DNA of 64,000 nt from Rhodanobacteraceae bacterium. GTDB taxonomy: Bacteria; Pseudomonadota; Gammaproteobacteria; Xanthomonadales; Rhodanobacteraceae. The stretch lies in the NCBI GenBank assembly GCA_030167125.1, contig CP126531.1, positions 1,178,001-1,242,000 on the forward strand, written 5' to 3'. Below, piece by piece: positions 35,442 through 44,731 of the stretch (position 1 is the stretch's first letter; each line of letters begins with the position of its first letter). The notes under the pieces were generated by a model. That model had not been told where the DNA came from and ran no database searches. It saw nothing but the letters and a program-made list of their open reading frames with translations. The position numbers and the translations under genes were made by a program.

Positions 35442-38400
35442 ATGGCCAACGACAAGACAGGCGTCGATCACGGAGCTGGCGTTACCAGGAACCCGGACAC
35501 GCGCGAGCGCAGCGACCTTGCGTTCCCGGTGGTGGGGTTGGGCGCATCGGCCGGCGGGCTGGTCGCGCTGAAAAAATTCCTGGAGCAGATGCCGAAGAAG
35601 ACCGGCCTGGCCTTCGTGGTGATCCTGCACCTTTCGCCCAAGCACGAAAGCGTCGCCGACAAGGTGCTGCAGGGTTCGACGCGGATGCCGGTCATCCAGG
35701 TCAAGGAGCCGACGCCACTGGAGCCTGATCACGTTTACGTGATTTCGCCCAACCAGGATCTCGAAATGAGCGACGGCCACCTGCGCGTGACCGAAGCGCA
35801 GCGCCCGCGCGGCCATCACGTGGCCATCGACCTGTTTTTCCGCACGCTCGCCGACACCCATCAGGACAAAGCCGTGGGCGTCGTGCTGTCCGGCACCGGT
35901 GCGGATGGCGCGGTCGGCATCGCGCGCATCAAGGAGCAGGGCGGGGTGACCTTCGTGCAGTCGCCCGACGACGCCGAATACGACGACATGCCGCGTGCCG
36001 CCATCGCCAGCGCGCAGGTCGATTTCGTGCTGCCGGTGGTGGAGATTCCCGACAAGCTGATCGAGTGGTGGAAGAACGCGCGCGCGATCGAGCTGCCGCA
36101 GCCGCAGGACGCCGATGCGCCGATCCTGCAGACGCCGCCCGACGAGAGCGAGGCCGCCGAACGCGCGCTGCGCGAAATCCTGGAAATCCTGGCGGTCCGC
36201 TCGGGCCACGACTTCCGCTACTACAAGCGTGCCACCGTGCTGCGGCGGATCGAACGCCGCATGCAGGTCAACGTGCAGCAGAACCTGCCGGCCTACCGGA
36301 ACTTCCTGAAGGAACATCCGGACGAAGCGCGGGCGCTGCTGGACGACATGCTGATCGGCGTCACCAATTTCTTCCGCGACCGCGATTCCTTCGACGCGCT
36401 GGAACGCCTGGTGATGCCGGAAATCATGCACGGGAGCCGGCGCGACGAGCCGGTGCGCGTGTGGGTGCCGGGCTGCGCCACCGGCGAAGAGGCGTATTCG
36501 ATCGCGATGCTGCTGGCCGACCAGGCGCATACGCTGTCGACGCCGCCGGGCTTCCAGGTGTTCGCCAGCGACATCGACGAAGCGGCGATCGCGTTCGGCC
36601 GCGCCGGCGTGTATCCGGAATCGATCGTCACCGACGTGCCGCCGACCCGGCTGCGCCAGTTCTTCGGCAAGGAACAACGCCACTACCGCATCAACAAGCC
36701 GATCCGCGACCGCGTGCTGTTCGCGCTGCACAACGTGCTGCGCGACCCGCCGTTTTCGCGCATCGACCTGATCAGTTGCCGGAACCTTCTGATCTACCTC
36801 GACCGCGAAGTGCAGACCCGGCTGCTGGACATGTTCCATTTCGCGTTGCGGCCCGGCGGCTACCTGTTCCTCGGCTCGTCGGAGTCCACCGACGGCGCGA
36901 GCGCGCATTACGAAATCGTGGACAAGCACCATCGCATCTACCGCGCGCGCCCGCAGGCGCGCAGCGTGCGCCAAGCCCGCTCGGTGCTGCAGTTGCCCGC
37001 GACGGGTGTGGCACCGCCCGCGCCGCCGACGCACGTCGACCAGCATCGCGGATTTTCCTTTGCCGACGTGCACCAGCGCGTGCTGGAATATTACGCGCCG
37101 CCTTCGGTGATCGTGGATCGCGAAGGCAACATCGTGCATCTGTCCGAGCACGTCGGGCGCTATCTGCGCCTGCCGGGCGGCGAGCCAACGCGCAACCTGG
37201 TGGCCGCGACCGATCCGGCCCTGCGCGCCGAGCTGCGCAGCACGCTGTTCCAGGCCGTGCACGCCAACAAGAGCGTGGAGGCGCGCGTCAAGGTCGAGGA
37301 ACTCGGCAAGCCGCCGCGCTTCGTCAACGTGATCGCGCGGCCGTTCCGCGATCCGGAAGCCGGCTCCGACTTCGTGCTGGTGCTGTTCGATGAAGTGGAA
37401 GACGCGCTGGGCGCGAACCTGGAACCGGCGCCCGAAGGCGATACGCAAAAAAGCTCGGTCCTCCAGAACATGGAGGAGGAATTGCAGCGCACGCGCGAGC
37501 GCCTGCAGAGCACGGTCGAACAATACGAAGCCTCGAACGAGGAACTGAAGGCCTCGAACGAGGAACTGCAGGCGATCAACGAGGAATTGCGCTCGGCTTC
37601 GGAAGAACTCGAGACCAGCAAGGAAGAACTGCAATCGGTCAACGAGGAACTGACCACCGTCAATTACGAATTGAAGACCAAGGTGGAGGAAACCGCCAAG
37701 GTCAACGACGATCTGCAGAACTTCATCGCCTCCACCGACATCGCCACGATCTTCGTCGACCAGGGGCTGCGCATCAAGCGCTTCACGCCGCGCGCCACCG
37801 ACATCTTCAACATCATTCCCGGCGACGTCGGCCGCAGCCTGCTGGACATCACCAACCGGCTGGATTATCCGCAGCTCACCGAGGACGCCGCCGCCGCGTT
37901 CGAATCGCTGAAGGTGATCGAGCGCGAAGTGCGCAGCGGGGAAGGGCGCTGGTATGCCGTGCGCGTGCTGCCGTACCGCACCGGCGAGAACCGCATCGAC
38001 GGCGCGGTGCTGACCTTCATCGACATCACCGGCCTGCGCCGCGCGGAGGAGCGCATTTCCTCCAGCGAGGACCAGTTGCGACGCGCGGTGGAAGGTTCGC
38101 GCGAACACGCGATCATGCTGATGGACGAGGACGGCAAGATCACCGCGTGGAATTCCGGTGCCGAAAAACTGTTCGGCTGGAGCGCGGAAGAAATGATCGG
38201 CCTGACGCTCGATCGCCTGTTCACGCCGGAAGACCGCGAGGCCGGCCGGCCGCGCCGTGAAATGGAGCAGGCCGAGCAGACCGGCCGCGCGGAGGACACG
38301 CGCTGGCACCTCGCCAAGTCCGGCGAACGCGTGTTCTGCAGCGGCCTGATGAGCTTCGTGGAAACCGAACGCTTCCGCGGCTACATCAAGATCGTCAACG

Positions 38401-39644
38401 ACGCGACCATGACCGAACTGCGCCGCCGTGACGAGAACCGCGCGAGCATGGCCGAGGCGCGCAGCGAAGGCGCGGCGTCCGGCGCGATGAAGGACGAGTT
38501 CCTGGCGGTGATTTCGCACGAACTCAAGAACCCGCTGAACCTGATCAGCGTCAACACCGAATTGCTGGCGCGGATGCCGCCGGCGCGCGATTCGCAGCCG
38601 GTCCAGTCGGCGCTGGAAATGATCCGGCGCGCGATCAAGGGCCAAAGCAAGATCATCGACGACCTGCTGGACATGTCGCGCATCCGCACCGGCAAGCTGG
38701 TGCTGAACATGGAAGCGGTCGACATGGGCGGCCTGGCTTCCAGCATCGTCGCCACCGCGGATGCGGACGCCTACAGCACCGGCTTGACGCTGACCTGCAC
38801 GCAGGCCGACGAGCCCGTGATGGTGCGCGCCGATGCCGCGCGGCTGGAACAGATCATCTGGAACTTGGTGAGCAACGCCATCAAGTTCACGCCTTCCGGC
38901 GGCCATGTCGATGTGCGGGTCTCCGTCGATGGCACGTTCGGCAAACTCAGCGTGCACGACGACGGGCAGGGCATCGACCGGCCCTTCCTGTCGCGCATCT
39001 TCGAGATGTTCGGGCAGGCGCCCAGCCGCGCCTTGACCGGCAAGGGCGGCCTGGGCATCGGCCTCGCGCTGGTGCGGCAACTCATCGAGCGCCAGGCCGG
39101 CCGCATCGAAGTGGAATCGGCGGGACCCGGCCAGGGTTCCACCTTCAGCATCTGGCTGCCGCGCTTCGAATACCCGGCCATCGTGCCGTTGCTGGACTCC
39201 GCCGCGGTGACGGATGGCGCATGGCGCGGCGTGCGCGTGCTGATCGCGGACGACGCCTTCGAAGCCGCCGAGACGTTCGGCCGCCTGCTGGAAATGGATG
39301 GCGCGATCGTCGCCGTGGCCGACGACGGCGAACAGGCGCTCGCCATGTTCAAGGAAGGCCTCTCGGTACTGCCCGAGCAGGCGCCATTCGACATCGTGTT
39401 CGCCGATATCGGCATGCCGCGCATGGACGGTTACGAACTGGCGCAACGCCTGCGCGAGCTGCCGTTCGGCCCGGAGGTCAAGCTGGTGGCGCTGACCGGC
39501 TTCACCCGCGCCGACGACGTGCACCGCGCCAGCGAAGCCGGCTTCGACGCGCACATCGGCAAACCGCTTTCGATCGGCCAGCTCACGGTGACGATGCAGC
39601 GGCTGCTGGGACGCAAGGGCGAAAGGGATGACCAGATGGCATGA
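35442..39644 (+). CDS. CheB-CheR-PAS-histidine kinase-receiver hybrid
   Basis: 1400 residues. In order: CheB-type methylesterase (about 28-205, active-site Ser36 in GLGASAGGL), CheR-type methyltransferase (about 225-480, SAM motif GCATGEEAYSIAM), a coiled coil of NEEL repeats (about 675-750), a PAS-like domain, a second PAS (about 870-985), HisKA with phospho-His1026 in SHELKNPLN, HATPase_c, and a C-terminal receiver with Asp1322 in FADIGMPRMDG. No membrane span is evident. There are no chemoreceptor or che genes beside it, so it probably serves a stress or light/redox input rather than classical chemotaxis. All key catalytic residues are present. Confidence 0.92.
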   Translation: MANDKTGVDHGAGVTRNPDTRERSDLAFPVVGLGASAGGLVALKKFLEQMPKKTGLAFVVILHLSPKHESVADKVLQGSTRMPVIQVKEPTPLEPDHVYVISPNQDLEMSDGHLRVTEAQRPRGHHVAIDLFFRTLADTHQDKAVGVVLSGTGADGAVGIARIKEQGGVTFVQSPDDAEYDDMPRAAIASAQVDFVLPVVEIPDKLIEWWKNARAIELPQPQDADAPILQTPPDESEAAERALREILEILAVRSGHDFRYYKRATVLRRIERRMQVNVQQNLPAYRNFLKEHPDEARALLDDMLIGVTNFFRDRDSFDALERLVMPEIMHGSRRDEPVRVWVPGCATGEEAYSIAMLLADQAHTLSTPPGFQVFASDIDEAAIAFGRAGVYPESIVTDVPPTRLRQFFGKEQRHYRINKPIRDRVLFALHNVLRDPPFSRIDLISCRNLLIYLDREVQTRLLDMFHFALRPGGYLFLGSSESTDGASAHYEIVDKHHRIYRARPQARSVRQARSVLQLPATGVAPPAPPTHVDQHRGFSFADVHQRVLEYYAPPSVIVDREGNIVHLSEHVGRYLRLPGGEPTRNLVAATDPALRAELRSTLFQAVHANKSVEARVKVEELGKPPRFVNVIARPFRDPEAGSDFVLVLFDEVEDALGANLEPAPEGDTQKSSVLQNMEEELQRTRERLQSTVEQYEASNEELKASNEELQAINEELRSASEELETSKEELQSVNEELTTVNYELKTKVEETAKVNDDLQNFIASTDIATIFVDQGLRIKRFTPRATDIFNIIPGDVGRSLLDITNRLDYPQLTEDAAAAFESLKVIEREVRSGEGRWYAVRVLPYRTGENRIDGAVLTFIDITGLRRAEERISSSEDQLRRAVEGSREHAIMLMDEDGKITAWNSGAEKLFGWSAEEMIGLTLDRLFTPEDREAGRPRREMEQAEQTGRAEDTRWHLAKSGERVFCSGLMSFVETERFRGYIKIVNDATMTELRRRDENRASMAEARSEGAASGAMKDEFLAVISHELKNPLNLISVNTELLARMPPARDSQPVQSALEMIRRAIKGQSKIIDDLLDMSRIRTGKLVLNMEAVDMGGLASSIVATADADAYSTGLTLTCTQADEPVMVRADAARLEQIIWNLVSNAIKFTPSGGHVDVRVSVDGTFGKLSVHDDGQGIDRPFLSRIFEMFGQAPSRALTGKGGLGIGLALVRQLIERQAGRIEVESAGPGQGSTFSIWLPRFEYPAIVPLLDSAAVTDGAWRGVRVLIADDAFEAAETFGRLLEMDGAIVAVADDGEQALAMFKEGLSVLPEQAPFDIVFADIGMPRMDGYELAQRLRELPFGPEVKLVALTGFTRADDVHRASEAGFDAHIGKPLSIGQLTVTMQRLLGRKGERDDQMA

Positions 39645-39671
39645 GCTTGTGCCTGCGAACACAGGCTAAAG

Positions 39672-40025
39672 TCACCGCTTTTCGACGGATCTTGAGTGGC
39701 CGTACGGCCGCTGCCGACGTGCAGCATGCAGTTGGCTCCTCGCGCCGGCGGTTCTCGTTGAATCCGCAGCCAACCAAAGCCGCGTGGGCGGCATCTGGCC
39801 GGAATCATCCAAGTCGGCGAGTTCAAGCAGTGGCCGCAATGCTCCTGCCGCCTCATCGGAATGGATCAGCAGTTTGTCCGGCCGAAACGGCAGGCAGCCG
39901 AACAGCCACAGCATGCCCTCGATTTGTTGCGGCGTGCAGCGGTAACCGCTCGGCGTGTAGATGACGCCGTCCTCTCCGTATGTCCAGCCTTCGCCGAACG
40001 GTTTTCCCATTTCCTCATAGCGCAT
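39672..40025 (-). CDS. Hypothetical protein, 117 residues
   Basis: Starts at ATG 40025 with AAGGAGGA 5 bases upstream, a strong site that supports a real gene. The sequence begins MRYEEMGKPFGEGWTYGEDG and contains aromatic and acidic stretches but no recognised domain, signal peptide or membrane span. The last 25 residues are basic and low-complexity. The 237-bp region upstream, to 40262, is A/T-rich near 40120-40165 and probably holds the promoter; nothing else is seen there. Confidence 0.55.
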   Translation of the reverse strand: MRYEEMGKPFGEGWTYGEDGVIYTPSGYRCTPQQIEGMLWLFGCLPFRPDKLLIHSDEAAGALRPLLELADLDDSGQMPPTRLWLAADSTRTAGARSQLHAARRQRPYGHSRSVEKR

Positions 40026-40262
40026 GGGCGTCCTCCTTGGTCGTGAGCATCCACCGCTCCATGAGCATGTTCGAACGATCGTGAAGGGCGCGAGTCGCGC
40101 GATCCGGGTAAACCGCGGCGGCGCCAGCAAGTACTTTAGTAATTTTACACAATAGGCATTTGCATCAATCAAAGGGCAGCCAAAGCCAAGGCTGGCGCGA
40201 TTTCCTTGCGATGACCCTGTCGGGGTCTGTCCCTCCGGCCGCTGATCCACGAGGCCGTGAAG

Positions 40263-40634
40263 CTACTCGGGATGCAGGATTTCCCGCTCGCGCGCCGGGC
40301 TCGTGTAATGCCTGCCGATCTGGCTGGCGTATTCCGGATCGGCGAAGTTCGGCCGGTGGTTCGAGTCGAAACCGGGTGCGTCCTTGAGGCGCTCCCGGGA
40401 CACGTCGAGGACCAGGCGCTCCTTTTCCGGATCGACGCGGAATGCGTCCCACGGGATCGCGAACATCTTGGTGCCGATGCCCAGGACGCCGTAGGCGATC
40501 TTGCCGCTGGCGCTGTCGACCATGACGTCCTTGACGTCATCCAGGGATTCGTCCTGCGGATTTCTGACTTCCGCGCCGACCAGTGTGGATGCGGAGAGGA
40601 AACGGGATGAAAGGAATTTGACGGGCTCGGCCAT
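40263..40634 (-). CDS. PRC-barrel domain protein
   Basis: 123 residues from ATG 40634, with AAGGAG 8 bases upstream; the frame extends 5' but without a comparable start. ASTLVGAEVRNPQDESLDDVKDVMVD and GKIAYGVLGIGTKMFAIPWDAFRVD form a PRC-barrel, a small beta domain found in photosynthetic reaction-centre H subunits and RimM. Stand-alone copies are common in stress-related gene groups. Divergent from the BON gene at 40883 across 248 bp. Confidence 0.8.
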   Translation of the reverse strand: MAEPVKFLSSRFLSASTLVGAEVRNPQDESLDDVKDVMVDSASGKIAYGVLGIGTKMFAIPWDAFRVDPEKERLVLDVSRERLKDAPGFDSNHRPNFADPEYASQIGRHYTSPAREREILHPE

Positions 40635-40882
40635 GGTTGCGCTCCTTGCAGGTGCGGGTTGCGGCTCCGCGCAACTCTTTTTCACTTTACTCCGCGGCCA
40701 CTGAACGCGATCCGTCCATCGTGCGCCCGATGCCACACATCACGAGCGCAATCTGAATCGCAATTCGATGCCCGTTCATCGGCATGGTTCAAGATGGTAA
40801 TGGCCGCGATCGCTGTCAGTGCATCACGCGCGATCGCGCAACCGTGGATAGCAAACGTGTCAATCCAGACAAGGAGTCCATC

Positions 40883-41317
40883 ATGAAAACCCGTATCGCA
40901 GCCGCCCTCGCATCCCTGATCGTCGCGTCCTTCGGCACCGCCGCGTACGCGCAGCAAACGCCGCCACAGATGCCGCCGCAGTCGCCCTCGACGACGGCGC
41001 AGCCGACCACCAACCAGATGGGCCAGAGCAATGGCACCTCGGATCAGATGAGCGGCTCCAGCTCATCGAATGGCATGGCGTCGGAAGACAAGATCGAACA
41101 GAAGGTCAAGCATGCATTGACCGCGCATGGCGTGACGGCCACCGATGTCCAGGTCAGCTTCAGCAACGGCACCGCGACGCTCACCGGCACCGTCGCCAAG
41201 CACAAGGACATCGCCAAGGCGAAGAAAGCCGCCATGCACGTGCGCGGCGTGAAGCACGTGGATGTCTCCGGCCTGCAGGTCGGTTCGCTGCAGAGCAGCG
41301 CGCCCGCAAGCAGCTGA
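40883..41317 (+). CDS. Exported BON-domain protein
   Basis: 144 residues. A cleavable signal peptide (MKTRIAAALASLIVASFGTAAYA) is followed by a Gln/Pro/Ser/Thr-rich linker and one BON domain (SEDKIEQKVKHALTAHGVTATDVQVSFSNGTATLTGTV). It is OsmY-like in design and should be periplasmic. ATG 40883 follows AAGGAG. Placed before the NRAMP-related transporter with a 243-bp structured gap between. Confidence 0.82.
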   Translation: MKTRIAAALASLIVASFGTAAYAQQTPPQMPPQSPSTTAQPTTNQMGQSNGTSDQMSGSSSSNGMASEDKIEQKVKHALTAHGVTATDVQVSFSNGTATLTGTVAKHKDIAKAKKAAMHVRGVKHVDVSGLQVGSLQSSAPASS

Positions 41318-41337
41318 GGACCGCGCGTTCGTTGATA

Positions 41338-41444
41338 CGGCAGGGACGCACCACGGCGGCAAGGATGCCGCCAGCCGTTCGACGGTGCCCGTCACCGCGT
41401 GCACACGGAGGTGCAACCGGTGACGCGGCACGCCTGCCCTGCCG
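41338..41444 (+). other. Possible structured RNA between the BON gene and the NRAMP-related gene
   Basis: Three perfect helices are nested. An outer pair, CGGCAGGG (41338-41345) with CCCTGCCG (41437-41444), encloses GGCGGCA-AGGA-TGCCGCC (41355-41372) and CGTCACCG/CGGTGACG (41390-41397 with 41418-41425). This would be a three-way junction of about 107 nt in the leader of the transporter gene. The DNA is GC-rich, so chance pairing is a real possibility. Confidence 0.35.
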
Positions 41445-41560
41445 GACAAGCGCAAGCTGCACGTTGCGCGCACCGCGACGCTCATCGTCAGCATTTCTTC
41501 ACCCGACTTTGGCCATCATGCAGCGCCGGGATTCGGAAGCGGTGACACAAGGAATGCTGC

Positions 41561-42835
41561 ATGCCGCAGACAAACGAGACGCCGTGGTGGAAGACGCTGG
41601 GCGCGGGCTTCGTCACCGGGGCGGCGGATGACGACCCCAGCGGCATCGCCACGTATTCGCAGGTCGGTGCGGCTTTCAGCTACGGCATCCTCTGGACGGT
41701 CCTGCTCGCCCTGCCCCTGATGATCGGCATTCAGGCGGTGTGCGCCCGCGTCGGGCGCGTCACCGGTGCGGGGCTTGCGGAAAACCTGCGCAAGGAATTC
41801 CCGCTGCCCGTTGTGGCCGGCGCGGTGGTCTTGCTCTCGATCGCGAACGTGATCAATCTCGCCGCCGACATCGGCGCGATCGGCGCGGCCGCGAAACTCC
41901 TGATCAGCGGGCCCGCACCGTTGTACGCCGCCGTCGCGGCGATCCTGTCGGTGGTGCTGCAGGTATTCGTGCCGATGCAGCGTTACACACCGATCCTGAA
42001 ACTGCTCGCGCTCAGCCTGCTCGCGTACGTCGCGACCATCGCGATGGTGCACGTGCCGTGGGCGCACGTGCTGAAGCAGATGGTGTGGCCGACGCTGACG
42101 ATGAAGGTGGACTACGCGGTGGGCATCGTGGCGGTGCTCGGTACCACCATCAGCCCTTACCTGTTCTTCTGGCAAAGTTCGCAGGAGGCGAACGAAGTCC
42201 GCACCCATCCTCGCCGGCAGCCTTTGAAGCAGACGCCGAAACACGCCGACCGCGCCTTCCGCAGGATCTGGCTGGACACCATCGCGGGCATGGCGTTTTC
42301 CGAAGTAGTCGCGTTCTGCATCATCCTCGCGGGCGCCGCGGTGCTGCACGCGCACGGCAAGACCGACATCCAGACCTCGGCCGACGCCGCGATGGCGCTG
42401 AAGCCGCTGGCGGGAAAATTCGCGTTCGTGTTGTTCGCGGGCGGCATCATCGGCACCGGCATGCTCGCGATCCCGGTACTGGCGGGCTCTGCCGCGTACG
42501 CGCTGGGCGAGACCTTCCGCTGGCGGACCGGACTCGAACGGAAACCGCAGCGCGCCAAGCTGTTCTACGGCGCCATCGCGGTCGCGACGCTGGGGGGCAT
42601 GGTGCTGAGTTTCACGCCCATGGATCCGATCAAGATGCTGTACTGGAGCGCCGTCATCAACGGCGTGGTCGCGGTGCCGCTGATGGTGCTGATCATGCTG
42701 CTGGCCGCGCGCCGCAGGAACATGGGCCGGTTTCCCATTCCCGCGGTGCTCAAGCTGCTGGGCTGGGCTGCCACCGGCGTGATGGGCGCCGCGGCAGTGG
42801 TGATGTTCGCGACCGCATTCCTGCCGCACCACTAG
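41561..42835 (+). CDS. NRAMP-related divalent cation transporter
   Basis: 424 residues with about 11 membrane helices. TM1 carries TGAADDDPSGIATYSQVGA where true NRAMPs have DPGN, and the TM6 region reads GTTISPYLFFWQSSQEANEV where true NRAMPs have a Met-Pro-His metal site. It therefore belongs to the divergent NRAMP-related group, some of which move magnesium rather than manganese or iron. The ion is not decided by sequence. It ends 4 bp into the convergent small gene on the other strand. Confidence 0.85.
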   Translation: MPQTNETPWWKTLGAGFVTGAADDDPSGIATYSQVGAAFSYGILWTVLLALPLMIGIQAVCARVGRVTGAGLAENLRKEFPLPVVAGAVVLLSIANVINLAADIGAIGAAAKLLISGPAPLYAAVAAILSVVLQVFVPMQRYTPILKLLALSLLAYVATIAMVHVPWAHVLKQMVWPTLTMKVDYAVGIVAVLGTTISPYLFFWQSSQEANEVRTHPRRQPLKQTPKHADRAFRRIWLDTIAGMAFSEVVAFCIILAGAAVLHAHGKTDIQTSADAAMALKPLAGKFAFVLFAGGIIGTGMLAIPVLAGSAAYALGETFRWRTGLERKPQRAKLFYGAIAVATLGGMVLSFTPMDPIKMLYWSAVINGVVAVPLMVLIMLLAARRRNMGRFPIPAVLKLLGWAATGVMGAAAVVMFATAFLPHH

Positions 42836-43041
42836 CGCGAACGCTGTTGCAGCTTCGCCGTCGACGCCTGCAGGGCCGCAGCCAGGCCGGCATCGCCGCT
42901 CAGGATGTCATTCCACGGCAAGCTGAGGCCGCGGCGATGGCCTTTTTCGGTGAGCTTGAGTTCTTGCGGGTCGATCGTGAGTGTGTACGTCTTGCCGCCC
43001 ACGCTGAGCGCACGTTTGATCGGTTTGTCGAGCGGTGTCAT
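42832..43041 (-). CDS. Small conserved protein downstream of the MscS-like channel
   Basis: 69 residues. Starts at ATG 43041, overlapping the channel gene stop (ATGA), with GGAGAG 8 bases upstream. It contains GGKTYTLTIDPQELKLTEKGHRRGLSLPWNDILSGD, a compact beta-rich segment without membrane spans. Translational coupling suggests it acts with the channel, but the family is unknown to me. Confidence 0.65.
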   Translation of the reverse strand: MTPLDKPIKRALSVGGKTYTLTIDPQELKLTEKGHRRGLSLPWNDILSGDAGLAAALQASTAKLQQRSR

Positions 43042-44228
43042 TGGCGTCTCTCCGGTGACGGCGAACCGCCGCCGCCGCCCAGCGATTGCTGCACCGCGTG
43101 CAGGGGCGGCGTTTCGCGTTGCGGTTCGGAACCGCTTTCGATGCGGATGCGCGGCAGGTATTGCGGGTAATCGCGCCGCAGGAAATCGATCAGCGCTTCG
43201 CGCACGCGGCAGCGCAGGTCGAAATTGAGTCCGGAATTCTTGCTGCTGACCAGGATGCGCAACTGCATCGTTTTCTCGTCGGCATCGGTCACCTGCAACA
43301 CCACCACGCGCTTGTCCCACTCGGGCGCAGTGTGCACGATGCGATCCAGTTCGGCGCGCAGCGGCGCCAGTGGCAATCCGTAATCCACCCACAGGAACAC
43401 CGTGCCGAGGATTTGCGCGCTGGTGCGCGTCCAGTTCTGGAACGGATTCTCGATCAGCCACTGCAATGGAATGATCAGCCTGCGCTCGTCCCATATCCGC
43501 AACACCACGTAGGTGCCGGTGATTTCCTCGACGCGGCCCCATTCGTTCTGGATGATCAGCACGTCGTCCAGCCGGATCGGCTGCGCCAGCGCGATCTGCA
43601 ATCCGGCCAGCAGGTTGCTCAGCACGGGCCGCGCGGCCAGGCCGATCACCAGTCCCGCGACACCCGCCGAAGCCAGCAGGCTCGCGCCGAACGAGCGCAC
43701 GCCGGGGAACGTCATCAGGATCGTGGCGATGCCGAGCACGCCGACCAGCAGCATGCCGGAACGCGACAACACCTTGGTCTGCGTCTGCACCTGGCGCGCG
43801 TGCAGGTTGTCCTCGATGTCGGCGGGATGGCGCAGGTTGATGGCGCGCTCGATGCCGGAAATCGCGCGCACCGCCAGCCACGTCAGCGCGGCCAGCAGCG
43901 CCACCCTGATCCCGTGGCGCATGGAGTCCAGCAGCTTGCCGTGGCCCAGGCCGAGGTCGGTGTCCATCAACGCGAACTGCAGCGCGAGCAACGGCAGCAC
44001 CACTTCGAACGGATGCTCGCAACGCGCCAGCACGATTCCCAGCACGTCGCCCGGCTTCAGCACGCGCCGCGCGGCGTAACGCAAGATGTTGAAGACCAGG
44101 ACCGCGACGAGCAGCGCGCCGATCAGGACGAGGGCCACCCTCATCCACGGTTCCACCGCGATGCCGCCGAACACGATGTCGCCTGAAACCGGGGTCACGG
44201 CATCGTCCGGCCGCCGCCCCCGGTGCAC
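43038..44228 (-). CDS. Mechanosensitive channel, MscS family
   Basis: 396 residues with an apparent GTG start at 44228. Several N-terminal membrane helices (about 29-48, 80-90, 105-123 and 155-172) precede the pore helix region SLLASAGVAGLVIGLAARPVLSNLLAGLQIALAQPIRLDD, the MscS signature. A beta domain and a C-terminal cytoplasmic domain follow, ending in a Gly-rich tail. It should release osmolytes on hypo-osmotic shock. It is larger than E. coli MscS (286 residues), closer to the YnaI/YbdG group. Confidence 0.85.
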   Translation of the reverse strand: MHRGRRPDDAVTPVSGDIVFGGIAVEPWMRVALVLIGALLVAVLVFNILRYAARRVLKPGDVLGIVLARCEHPFEVVLPLLALQFALMDTDLGLGHGKLLDSMRHGIRVALLAALTWLAVRAISGIERAINLRHPADIEDNLHARQVQTQTKVLSRSGMLLVGVLGIATILMTFPGVRSFGASLLASAGVAGLVIGLAARPVLSNLLAGLQIALAQPIRLDDVLIIQNEWGRVEEITGTYVVLRIWDERRLIIPLQWLIENPFQNWTRTSAQILGTVFLWVDYGLPLAPLRAELDRIVHTAPEWDKRVVVLQVTDADEKTMQLRILVSSKNSGLNFDLRCRVREALIDFLRRDYPQYLPRIRIESGSEPQRETPPLHAVQQSLGGGGGSPSPERRQ

Positions 44229-44326
44229 GCTGCAGCGCGCCGCCCTCCCCTTGCCGCATCGATCGCACGCGCACGCCGGGCGCGTCCTGCCCCCGCGCGT
44301 GCGCTGCGATCAAGCATCCCGGCCCT

Positions 44327-44491
44327 TCAGGGAACCCGCCGCCGTCCGAAGATCAGCGAGAGGATGAACAGGATGATGAAGATGATGAACAGGATCTTCG
44401 CGATGGTCGCCGCAAGCCCGGCCACGCCGAAGAAACCGAAGAACCCGGCAATGATCGCGATGATCAGGAAAACGACTGCGTAGTACAACAT
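44327..44491 (-). CDS. DUF1328 (YtjA-like) small membrane protein
   Basis: 54 residues, two hydrophobic helices ([20 protein letters not shown], then [20 protein letters not shown]) and a basic tail, exactly the DUF1328 pattern. ATG 44491 follows AAGGAG by 8 bases. Often found beside CsbD and BON genes in stress clusters, as here. Confidence 0.9.
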   Translation of the reverse strand: MLYYAVVFLIIAIIAGFFGFFGVAGLAATIAKILFIIFIILFILSLIFGRRRVP

Positions 44492-44537
44492 GATGTACTC
44501 CTTGTCGCGGAGGGGTTTACCGATCTTTGTCGATGAA

Positions 44538-44688
44538 GCTTCGGGCAGGCAATCCGTGTCCTGCCCGAAGCGCGCCAGCGCGCGTCTGACGCGCTGGCCG
44601 CCGGATTCGAACGCACAGGGGGAAGCGTCCGAACCGGCGCGGAACCATCCGTGGCACCGCAGGAAGTGCCGCAGGGGGACGGCACTTC
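44538..44688. other. Three consecutive perfect hairpins between the CsbD and DUF1328 genes
   Basis: The 240-bp gap holds three dyads: a 12-bp stem (GCTTCGGGCAGG at 44538-44549 with 44560-44571), a 9-bp stem (GCCAGCGCG at 44574-44582 with 44590-44598) and a 9-bp stem (GAAGTGCCG at 44663-44671 with 44680-44688). None is followed by a clear U-tract. They may act as a structured leader of the DUF1328 gene, an mRNA processing or stability region, or a small RNA. Confidence 0.5.
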
Positions 44689-44731
44689 GCATCCGCGTGG
44701 CTGCGCACGGCGACGCCGCGCGCACCACCCG

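Noticed and set aside
35235..39662. 1475-codon open frame opposite the CheB/CheR hybrid
   Set aside because: Antisense shadow with low-complexity His/Arg/Glu composition; the plus-strand frame carries every catalytic motif.
41581..41610. Sigma-54 promoter at the NRAMP-related gene
   Set aside because: A GG-N10-GC spacing exists upstream (TGGCCATCATGCAGC) but the -24 and -12 flanks do not match.
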